From Malurus cyaneus samueli (Eukaryota > Chordata > Aves > Passeriformes > Maluridae), in NCBI GenBank assembly GCA_009741485.1, contig CM019214.1, forward strand, positions 27,604,081-27,668,080: a stretch of 64,000 nt of DNA. Direction: 5' to 3'. Below, one piece after another: positions 15,061 to 24,201 of the stretch; within the stretch, counting starts at the first letter, position 1, and each line of letters opens with the position of its first letter. The notes under the pieces are model-generated. The model had not been told where the DNA came from, ran no database searches, and saw only the letters and a program-made list of their open reading frames with translations. The translations under genes were made by a program, and so were the position numbers.

Positions 15061-15933
15061 GTGCCATTTAAAAAAAAAAATCACCAAACATGCTGAAAAC
15101 ACAGACTTCCTAGGGTAGTGTTAAGCTTTTTACTTTCTTCTCACTTCCATTTATCCTCTTACTATTCCCTGCTTTTGCCTAAAAATGTCATGTTGATTCC
15201 AAAAAATGCAGCTGTTTTTTAAAAAGATACAGCCCCAGTCAGCATACTTCAGCTGAAACCAAAAAAGTTTCAATTAAGAGTTACTGATAATCTTCTCAAG
15301 TAAAGCTGTTACATTATAAGCATTTACATAGCTTTACTCTTCCTTGTCTATTCTAACAAACTGCTAAAAACACATGCGTATTTACAGCTAAAAAGTCTTT
15401 TGAATTTTGGCCACAATTAGTGCTTGCACGTGTGTCTTGGCTTTACGGCAGCCAGAACTCATCCTTTTTTTGTTCTGCTAGCAGATAACTGACTTACCAT
15501 TGCCATAAAAGGGACAAGCTTCAAGTACAATATGAAAATTCCTGGGATGCTTGAATCTACTCTCATGTAGCTGATTTTTCCCTTAATATGTGCACGATGA
15601 ATACAACGCATTAATGCATTAATTTTTCTTTAAACTTTTTTTCTAATTCTTTACAGCCCCATCAGTCCATACCAGTGTAATTTTTCAGCCTTATTTGGGT
15701 TTCATTATAGCCTTTGCATTTGTTTCAATGCTTTTAGATTAACAAATACTTCAACAGAAGTCTGCAGTAGACTAGAAAACAAGTTTTCTTCCACTAGATA
15801 AACAATCAGACAAATAAGACCAGAAGACTTACAATACTCAGTCAGCACATAGCTATCCAGTGAAAATGGGCTAATTTGTTCTATCCCTTAGCTACAACTG
15901 AAACATTTGTCATGACAAAGAGAAAAGGAAAGG

Positions 15934-15964
<31 letters not shown>
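15934..15964. repeat. Poly(A) tract of 31 bases
   Basis: An uninterrupted run of A follows a purine-rich AAAGGAAAGG stretch. No retroposed gene body was recognised upstream, so it is called a simple repeat. Confidence 0.95.
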
Positions 15965-15966
<2 letters not shown>

Positions 15967-18900
15967 AGCCTTTCTCATTCTGGTTTCTGTATACTTAACT
16001 AAGAACCCCATCACAAATCATCTATTAAAAGAGAACCAGCTAATAAAAAAAAATCCACTAAGTTAGTGACTATTTGCATGAAAGATGACATTCACTGTGA
16101 ATTTCCAATATGAATTATCTATACAAAGAATCCTCATATACAAATTGTCATTGACCCTTGACTATATTGATTAATTAGGACACTTTCTCCCACTAAACCA
16201 TTTAGAAATGCTCTACCAGGTTCATTCCCCAGTCAAGACAACACCCACATGTACAGAAGATGTATTGACAAGGCATCTTGACTAGAAGAGAGGTTGAAAG
16301 CTCAGACCTCCCATGTAGCCAGAGGGATTACAAATCCCACAGCAGCTGAGACACCCCTGGGCAGAGAAAAGGCTGGACACTGCTGTTCAAAGGCACCAGA
16401 GGAGATGAATGCTGCTCGCCTCAAGTAATTTCTTTCTAGCAATGTTAGGGAACATCACCAGGCTTCTGGCTCCTTTCAAGCAAGTTCAACATCTAGACCT
16501 CATTTGTGGCTTTTGTCTTATCTCAATTCAGAGATGAAGCACAAAGTTTGCAAACTGGGGCTCCTCAGCACGTCTTTTCTGCTCCCACTTTTAACAGCTG
16601 GACAGGGATCTCCACCGGGGTGACAGACTTTTCCTAGAAACTTTCTTCTTCCCAGCTGCAACACTTGAAATGTTCTTTAGTATACATTGTTATCTACAGA
16701 CAAGATAATGGATAGTTTGTACCATGCTTCAATTTTTTTGTAAAAAAACTACACCTCTTCTGAATGTAAATAACCAAACTCACTTGATTTTTACTTAAAA
16801 TATTCTAGTTTTTCCTACCAATCTCAGCATATTAAACTAATTATTGGCTTTATTTTATAACTCTTATAATTTCTTCTGCTGATTCCCTCTCAGCTGTCTT
16901 AAAAACCTTCATGTCAAAATGTGGTCTCCGTCACTGCTACAAGCAGATGAAAGCCACAAAAAGATGAAAGAAACTTAATTATTACTTTGCAATGTGTTTA
17001 TTCCACACACTTGACAGCACTTTGTATTTTGTCCTTCACATTGTTCTGCTGAAGAAGCACACCCTTCCTCAGACCCTGCAAGAAAGAGGCTGTCTGCCAG
17101 CAGCAGTAAAGGTGAAGGCAGCGGATACACATGGAGAGAAAAAAAGGAGAGGAAAGAAGAGGAACAGAGGACGATTAGTAATTCTCTTGAATCCACACAA
17201 AGAAACCCTTCAGCTCACCAGAAATTCCATAAAAGCAGATGAATAACTTTGCTAAAAACGAAGTTACACATTTTATGTGCCACAGTTGGCATATTGTTGG
17301 AAAGTCTTATGCCACTTATTTCCAAACGTGTGAGAACAGCATCCTTTAGATGTGAAGGTAACATTGAAAGAAAATCAAGAAGAAGGAAACCTATCCTTTT
17401 TGAGCTCCTCTTTGGCTTCCCTCATTTCATTTTATGGACATGTCTTTTTTATTATGTGACTGTAAGGCAAGCCAAGCCAAAAAAAAAAGGAGCTTTTTTG
17501 TGGGCTGTGAGGCTGAGCTGACTCATCTCCACCGAGCAGATTCCCAAGCTGCTGGCTCCCACAGCACCTGCCGTCTGCACCCAGCCCTCAGCACCTTGCA
17601 CCACAAACACCCCAGCACAGGCATAAAGGCAGGACTGCAATTCTCACTGGAACCCATAAGTACAAGTTTTCAGATGCTCCCCAATTTGGCAAATCAGAGG
17701 TGAAAAGGGGTATTTCCTACCACCACCACACAATCATCTAAGCTAAGAGCTAATACAACAATAAGGCTTACAATGTTACACTCTTCATGAAGAATACGCT
17801 CATCTTTTTCTTTACTGCAACTCACTTCATATTACAACAGCATAACAGTAGTAATCACACATTGATAATGTTTTGACTTGTTCTATATTTTACTGACACA
17901 TTGTCCAAGACACAGTTATATAAAGACCATTGAAGGATTAATGCCACCTACTTCCCTGATGTATTAAATCACCATGAATAATTTCAGCCAGTCATAATTC
18001 AACCCAGAGAAATCAAAAATTTGTCTTCCCACCAACATCATTACTTTGTAGCAGCACTTCACACCTTCAGCTACTCACTAAAGCCACAGGTTGCTCTTCC
18101 ATTCAGGTTATAGCCCATGCCCAAATTCTTCTCTTTGATCAAATCTTGCAAGGTGTTAAGGTGTTAAGTGTTTATGGTGGGGAAAGTCAGCGGAAATTCT
18201 GGGAAGGGTGTACTATGTAACTTTTAAACACTGATGAAGTAAGTCAATTTATTCTGGTGTAGAGGTTGTTGAATCTTCCTTTGTTTAGTCTAGTTCTATA
18301 AAAAGAACAATATTCCTAAGCCTATCCCTAAAGAAGGCTTCTGACATTTTAGAACAATAGCCTTAGCTGCCTGCAGCGGGTCTCCTGCACTGCTCTACAG
18401 AACCAAGGCCACTGACAGAATACACATCCAGCATCACCTCAGGCATCACACACCCTCATGATACCCAGGATTATACACACCAAGCAGAAAAGCTGCAGTG
18501 AAACACTGCAGTGGTGCTGCACGCATTTGATACAAACACTCAGAAGCAAAAATTGTGCAACTCTGGATGATAGCCCATGAAGGCACTTGTGTATGCTGAC
18601 ACTCAACAGCTGCCTCCAGGAGCGAAGTTCGTGGAGATGAGTCAGGACTGAGTGCTCAGGGAGGTTCAGAGACTGCTTTGCCAACACAGCTGGCAGCAGA
18701 AAGGTTTCCAAAAAAGCCTGCCCTTCTCTCCTGCCTCCAGCACCCCATGTCATGATGATGTAGAAGAAGAGGCCAGAGGGAGAAGGTAAGTTGGCAGAAA
18801 GGACAACAGACATGAAAATATTCCTTTGGGAGCAAGGAGTCATCAGGCCTGTCCCCTTGTCTCTAGAAGTGTCCATGCATTTTTCTGTGCATATATATTG

Positions 18901-20908
18901 AGCAATAACCCCTACTGCTGAGATGAACAGGTGAACCCATGCCCACCACTCCCCACTTCCTCAGCAACCACAGCTCACTGCAGGCTGGAAGGCCACCCTC
19001 CTGCCCAAGCTCTCATGACCATCTCTGGTGCACCCTCAGCCACCCCAAATCTTATACCTCTTCCTGGTAAGACACCTTGCTCCAACAGGAGAAAAAGGGA
19101 GCATTGCACTTGTCTTCTTCAGACTCCCACACTCAACCATAGCTTGGCAGAGGCAACCAAACCCACTTCCTGTTTTTCTCTGAAGTTCTTCTAGCATGAG
19201 AGGTGCTTCACTCATTAAAAATCATTTGGGTCTCCCCTTCTGGCCATATTTTTGGAACCAGAGTGACCACATCTCCCTTCTGAATTAACACTTGCCAGGG
19301 TTTGTTAAACATGCTCTTGGTATTGTCAGGTCCTTGAGGACATTCAGGGACCAGGATGTCAGATGGCCTCAGGGAACAGGTGTCTCAGCATCAAAGATGG
19401 TGGCAGTCCCTGGTACGAAGCGCTGCAGAAGGCAACTGCCCAACCCTGCCTTTCTTCATCAGTGAAAGCACACCCAAGTGAAGTGCTGCCAGTGATTCAG
19501 GCTCAGTCACACGACTGCTCTCCAAACACATGCCAAAAGCCCAGGTCATTCTTTTTATCTGCTCTTGGTTTATGCACCCTGTACACCTTCATATCAATAA
19601 ATCACTTTTTAAATTAAAACAGAATCGACAAATTGTTCCAATTAGTTGGAAGCAATTATATTCTTTTTGCTTTTGGCTTATAACTGCAGGTGTCAGAATG
19701 GACTCCCAAATGTGATGTAGAAAGAGGAGAGGTGACACAAGGAAGGCCTGAGGACAACACAGCAGAGCTGTCTCTGCCTGGCCACGGGCAGGGCACCCCT
19801 CTTTATACAGGGCTTAGCCAAGGACAGGAGCTTCCCACCAGCACATCCCCAGCTGCCACCACACACTCAGCTCCAGCAGCACCAGTGGAATCAGCACTGC
19901 CCTCTGGAAAAAATTAGGCATGCTTTTATCACTGTTTTGGCACACCTTTCCCTATTAGCTCCATAGAGCTTGCTCGCAGCTCTGCCCCAACATCCATTTC
20001 ACCACGACTAAAAGCAGAAAAAGGAGCTGGGTTGGGAATTCGGAGGGAATGCTGCGCCCACAGCCGAGCAGTGGTGGCCAGATCTCCTCTGTTCCACTGG
20101 TGTTACATGGCAGCCAGTCCACTTGTGTGGGAGGTGACCCAACCCAGGGCCCAAGTGCAGCTGCAGATCTCACTGGGCTGCACAAAGCTCAGGGACCAGC
20201 ACTGCAGCAGCAAGGACAAGGTACCAAAATGTGTCACCAGGGCTTCCGTGGCATTGTCAACTCTCAACCAAGCAGTGCTAATGTTAGGAAACAGACTTTC
20301 TCCAAAGGAAATGGAAGCCTGAGGAGTGTCAGAAATGAGAGCCCCTGCAGAGATCCATCAAAACAAGCTTCTCCTGTAACCATCTCATGGGAGCAGTCTG
20401 TCATCCTGACCTGGAAACATCTAAATCTACTGCCCTGTCCTCCACTCTGCTCTCATCCTAACCTGAAAACGAATCTCCTGAGAAGAACATAGAACAGCAC
20501 AAAAGCTCAAATTAGCTATAATTAATATATTAATAATAATTGGTCAAAATAAAAGACACTAAACTTCCATTGTCACATCTGGATGCACCTTATAGTGCCA
20601 GATTAAAACCAGCAGGAACTGCAACAGAGCAGCTCCCTCTTTCTGTACTGAGGCACGTGATCCTGACAGTAGCTGGCTCAAGGGGCTGGCTTTGCTATGT
20701 CAAATGCATCTGTGAGAGCAGCCCTTCCAAATCTCCTTGTATGTATTCAATCACAGATATGTCAGAGATAACAACAATTTTTTACTGTCAGCCCTGACAG
20801 ACTGCGGAAGCACCACCACCAAGAGAGCAGGAGCTGCTGCTGCCGCACTTTCTTGTGCTCACAGGCATGGCCTCAAGTCTCAGCCAGTTACCCCAGAAAC
20901 AGCTCTGT
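15965..20908. other. Gene-free stretch, presumed intron 1 of the leftward gene
   Basis: AT-rich to mixed sequence with several ORFs of 60-147 codons (for example 18439-18876 minus and 20049-20492 plus), none resembling a known protein or flanked by convincing splice sites. No RNA gene or transposon was recognised. Confidence 0.6.
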
Positions 20909-21084
20909 GAGGGTGACTAAGGGCTGACACAGGCTGCCTAGAGGGGCTGAGCAGTCTCCATCCTTAGACATATCCAAAACTCTTTGGGACACAGCTTTAA
21001 GCAGTCTGTCGTAGCTGTCCCCACTCTGAGCAGGGAGTTGGACTGGATAATCTCCAAGGGACTAGCTAACATAAGCTATTCTGG
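20909..21084 (+). mobile_element. CR1 LINE 3' fragment, old, sense orientation
   Basis: The sequence follows the CR1 tail: an ACAGGCTGCCTAGAGGGGCTG block, then AGTCTCCATCCTTAGACATA, then a GAGCAGGGAGTTGGACTGGAT block and a TAATCTCCAAGGGACTAG block. It has many substitutions and lost the terminal octamer repeats, so it is an old, 5'-truncated, non-coding copy. CR1 is the main LINE family of birds and other reptiles, and this supports the assignment of the organism. Boundaries are approximate. Confidence 0.8.
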
Positions 21085-22854
21085 GGAAGGAAGGAACCGG
21101 TAGGATTTTTTTTTTTTTTTCTGGAGAAAAGTGGTTGCTCCATTCAGCCTATTGCAAAGAGTACTGCACACAGCCTTACCTACCACAGTCTTCTGCTAAC
21201 ACAACTATTCTTGAAATGTAAACAGAGGAACACGTTCATCTGAGGACAATGTGAGCACTGGGTCAGCTCCGCCAGCTCTCCAAAAGCAGAAGAGGTCCTG
21301 CCCAGGTGTAGAGTGCTTCACACCACCCTGCCACAATCATGCACAGGCATCAGCCTGGCTCAAGAATCTCCAAAGAGATGCCCCTCAATCACCGCCCACA
21401 CCTGGCTTGGTACAGGCCAGCAGCCATCTCCATCACCTTTTGTGTGGTTGCTGGTGACAGACAACAGTGTGGAGCTGGGGACAATGGCAACAGAACTGAA
21501 TTGATTGAAAGGCCACCCATGTACAGCTGAAAGTTTATCTAAGGCAGCAAAACTGCAAGGAGCTCATACTTGTGTTTCCTGGTGGCACTGAGGAGAAACT
21601 GTGAATCTGCAGTCAGTTTAAAACACAAAGAGTTAATTACGGGAATAGCTTCATAATATAATTACAGTGCAGGTTACATTTTAAGAAATTTTGATTTTAA
21701 TGAAACAATTTGTCCAGCATATGTAGGACACTTCCAGAACAGAGCCTCTTCACAGTTGCTGCAGAAGACCTCAAACTGTACAACTGACACTGAAATTTGT
21801 ATCTTCTTTTAATAAGCACCTCTTCCATGCCTAGTTTTGTGCCTTGGATTGAGTAATGGTTTACCCAATGACTTCACTTTACAGCACATGGTGGGAGTGT
21901 ATCTCACAGATAGGAAATTATATTCCAGATATACCGAATTTATAACTCAAATGTAAATCATTTACTTCAAAGTATTCTAATTAATTAAAATTAATTATAA
22001 CCTTAAAGGAATACATTTTAATCATCTTAAGGCCAAGCAATGGGTGAATTGCCTAAGAGGATTCACCACTGAGTGATTTATTGCAGTCCCAGTAAGCCAA
22101 ATATTATCAATCTAGGAGCAACAGACAAGACATCAGAAGTTCAGCACATTGCTTACTTCAGTTGATTCAATGCATAGATACCACCCCCTTGGTCATGCAG
22201 ATGTATCAAAATTCATTACAGAACTTAATTTCATCTGAAATTGCAGAAAAGCTTAAAATAACCCTTTCCCATACTTCCACTGTTGATTGAAATGTTAATA
22301 CAAGATCTTACATTTCTAGCAGGAAGCATGACAAAAATCCATGTGCCTACAGCTACTGACAAGTTTTCTGCACTCCTGAATTTGACTAACACAGTATGAA
22401 CCTAGCCAAACGCAAGGAAACAAGGTGACACAACAAGACAATCTATTTTAAATTATTATGTCAACTGCCCTTTACCTAGAGGTACAGAAGGGACAGACCA
22501 AATACTTCAGGAACGCCAGGAAAGAGAGTCCTTTAAACTTAAGGACAGCTAATAGCTATTATCACAGTGATAAAATTAGCTCCCTTAGCAAAACTTTCAG
22601 ACTACTTGCATGCTTTCGATTTTACAAGTCTATGCCACAATTCAGTTTCATGCGGAAAGATGCCAAACTTTACATGGTCAACTTTAACCATTAACATTAG
22701 GATCCTTCCCGGTCTTCAGCCTGCTGCGCACCGCAGGGGTCAAAGGCAGCGTGCACTAAACTTTGAATCCAAGCAACAAACATTAAACTATTTTTATTAT
22801 TATTTCTTTTTTACTTTTTTTTTTTAACCGTGGAAACATAACTCGCTACTTCTC
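21085..22854. other. Gene-free stretch between CR1 tail and CpG island
   Basis: Contains a 15-base T run at 21106-21120 and AT-rich sequence, including TAATTAATT-type motifs near 21.98 kb and a T-rich block at about 22.80-22.83 kb just before the CpG island. No exon or RNA gene was recognised. Confidence 0.6.
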
Positions 22855-23093
22855 AGTCCCGGGTGGGTGCGTGCTTTCTATTCCCTCCCCAGTCAGCGGC
22901 GCTCCGTGCCGAGCCGTGGGACAGGGAGAGCGCAGCGGGGCCCGTCCCCGCCGGAGCCGCTGCCATCCCCGCTCCGCGCCCGCCACGGGACGGCGAGCGG
23001 GCACAGCCCCGCGGAGCGATGGGGCAGCCGCGCATCCACCTGGCTGCCCCAGCGCCCCGAGAGCCGAGGCCCCGCGCCGCCCCACGCCGGCTC

Positions 23094-23123
23094 CCCGTCC
23101 CGTCCCGTCCCGTCCCGTCCCGT
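23094..23123. repeat. CCCGT pentanucleotide tandem repeat, six copies; G-quadruplex-prone on the minus strand
   Basis: Six perfect CCCGT units lie 71 bases inside the first intron of the leftward gene, just past its splice donor. The minus strand, which is the sense strand of that gene, carries six GGG runs separated by two bases (AC), which fits the standard G-quadruplex pattern. Unit number is likely to vary between individuals. Confidence 0.9.
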
Positions 23124-23193
23124 GTCCCCCCGGAGAGGGTCCCGCGTGTGCAGCCGATCGCGCAGCCCGCAGGAGCCGCCCCCGCGTACTCAC

Positions 23194-23256
23194 CGCGGCG
23201 GACACGGCGCTGAGCTCGGCGCTCAGCAGCAGCCCGAAGCCCAGCCAGAGCCGCAT
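23194..23256 (-). CDS. First coding exon (signal peptide) of a leftward gene; candidate alpha1-like type IV collagen (COL4A3/COL4A5/COL4A1 type)
   Basis: Seen: on the minus strand an ATG at 23256 opens 21 codons that begin MRLWLGFGLLL and end SAVSAA. This is a hydrophobic leader with small residues at the end, as expected of a secretory signal peptide. The exon stops exactly at a consensus donor (GCG followed by GTGAGT, 23193-23188), leaving phase 0. It lies inside a CpG island and faces another signal-peptide gene 704 bases away. Known of the family: in COL4A1, COL4A3 and COL4A5 the first exon encodes essentially only the signal peptide, ends in phase 0, is followed by a very long intron and lies head to head with an alpha2-like partner. 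Inferred: this is the alpha1-like member of such a pair. No 7S or Gly-X-Y exon is visible in the following 23 kb, so identity rests on architecture. It could be another secreted or membrane protein. The exon is fairly secure; the family is not. Confidence 0.6.
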
Positions 23257-23959
23257 GCTGCGCGCACCGCACCGCGCCGTCGGTCCCTGGGCGGCGGGGC
23301 CGGCGACTCAGAGTGGGGCTCCGCGGGACCGGCCCCACATGCGCGTCTCTCCCCTCCGTCGCGGCCGCGGCGCCTGCAATGCCTCGGGGGCGAGGACTCG
23401 ACTCGCCGTAAACGATGGGCGGTGGCAGCCCCTCTCCTCCCCCCCGGGCGGGGACCCTGGGAGGGCGCAACCTCGCCCGCTCCCGCTGGCCGCAGTTCTC
23501 CGCTCCTCCCCGCCGCGGGTGGGTGGTGGGCCGCGGGGGCGCGGCGGAGGGGGAGCGCGCTTGCTCGGCGCACAGCGCCCGGGAGGGCACGGCTCGGCAG
23601 CGCGGCGCGCAGCGGTGCGGAGCGAGCGGGCGGCGGAAGGGGCCGGGGAAGGGCCGGGGGCGCTGCCTCTGCTCTGCCTCTGCCCGGCCCGTCGGGGTCC
23701 GCGCCCCCGCGGGTGGCTGCGCTCCGGGACAACGCCGCTGTGTGCGGGGGGCGGCGCGACAGCCCCCGCTGCCCCCCGGATCGGGCCCGGCCCGGCCCGG
23801 CCGGTGGGGCCGCTCCCTGCTCCGGCAGCGGTGTCGCCGAGCCCGGAGACCTGCGGCGGGGGGAGCGGCGTGACGAGCGGGCTCTTCTCTGCCTTGCAGG
23901 GGTGGCCGTCCGGCGGGAGGGAGCCCTGAGCCGAGCCCCCGGCCAGGGAAGCAGCGAAA

Positions 23960-24003
23960 ATGGACATCTCGCAGCTTCCCAGTGCACGTATTTTCCTTTG
24001 TCA
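23960..24003 (+). CDS. First coding exon of a rightward gene, 5' half of a split signal peptide; candidate alpha2-like type IV collagen (COL4A4/COL4A6/COL4A2 type)
   Basis: Seen: an ATG at 23960 in strong Kozak context (A at -3, G at +4) is preceded by an in-frame TGA at 23927, which fixes the start. Fourteen codons (MDISQLPSARIFLC) plus two bases reach a consensus donor, CA followed by GTAAGT at 24004, so the exon ends in phase 2. The exon appears to begin at 23900 after a good acceptor (pyrimidine tract then TTGCAG), so 23900-23959 would be 5' UTR and a non-coding exon should lie upstream in the CpG island. Known of the family: as I recall, human COL4A4 has a non-coding exon 1, an ATG exon ending in phase 2, and a small exon completing the signal peptide. 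Inferred: the same arrangement is present here. The upstream donor was not resolved. Without the downstream exon this would be an unremarkable short ORF. Confidence 0.58.
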
Positions 24004-24140
24004 GTAAGTAATTCCGCTCGGTAGGCTTTTGGAAATAACTTTTTTAAAGTCGTATTGTCACCTTTAACTGCGGAGTGTTATCACGTGTTTGTTTTGAGCT
24101 GGCTTTAAACAATATCGTCCTTATTCACCTTTCCCTGCAG

Positions 24141-24201
24141 GGATACGGGGCTTTTACTGATCCTGATGGAAGTTGTGCTGTCAGCCGTCAAAGTGAACGC
24201 T
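24141..24201 (+). CDS. Second coding exon of the rightward gene, hydrophobic half of the split signal peptide
   Basis: Seen: 61 bases between a strong acceptor (pyrimidine-rich, ending CCCTGCAG at 24140) and a strong donor (GTAAGT at 24202). Joined to the exon ending at 24003, the split codon becomes CAG (Q) and the frame continues DTGLLLILMEVVLSAVKVNA, then stops in phase 0. The joined leader is 35 residues with a clear hydrophobic core and a small residue at the end. The intron between the exons is only 137 bases. Known of the family: human COL4A4 has a leader of similar length whose second part contains a comparable TG-then-aliphatic stretch, with the same phase 2 then phase 0 boundaries. 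Inferred: the next exon would start the mature 7S region, but it is not in the remaining 39.8 kb, implying an intron of at least that length. COL4A6, COL4A2 or an unrelated secreted protein remain possible. Confidence 0.6.

Larger units (their letters stand above)
22855..23960. promoter_or_regulatory. CpG island and putative bidirectional promoter
   Basis: About 1.1 kb of very GC- and CpG-rich DNA in an otherwise AT-rich window. It contains the minus-strand first exon and runs up to the plus-strand ATG exon, so both genes probably start transcription in the 704 bases between the ATGs. There is no TATA box. A perfect GC box (GGGCGGGG, 23446-23453) adjoins a pyrimidine run of C and T (about 23429-23445), and further C-rich blocks follow. 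Similar homopyrimidine and GC-box elements are known in the shared COL4A1/COL4A2 promoter. Open reading frames of 100-385 codons in all frames here come from the lack of AT-rich stop codons and are not genes. Start sites cannot be placed from sequence alone. Confidence 0.8.

Noticed and set aside
15934..15964. Poly(A) tract as the tail of a processed pseudogene
   Set aside because: No gene-like body, polyadenylation signal or flanking duplication was recognised upstream.
18439..18876. 145-codon minus-strand ORF with hydrophobic C-terminus
   Set aside because: Considered as a membrane protein, but the hydrophobic segment is interrupted and nothing resembles a known family; likely chance.
20032..20492. 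Plus-strand ORFs of 96 and 147 codons in overlapping frames
   Set aside because: Overlapping frames without homology beside an old CR1 tail; treated as chance.
22846..24024. Long overlapping ORFs (100-385 codons) in several frames on both strands
   Set aside because: They coincide with the CpG island, are mutually overlapping, and consist of low-complexity Arg/Pro/Gly/Ala translation. GC-rich DNA lacks stop codons, so they are composition artefacts; only the 21-codon leader and the ATG exon are supported.
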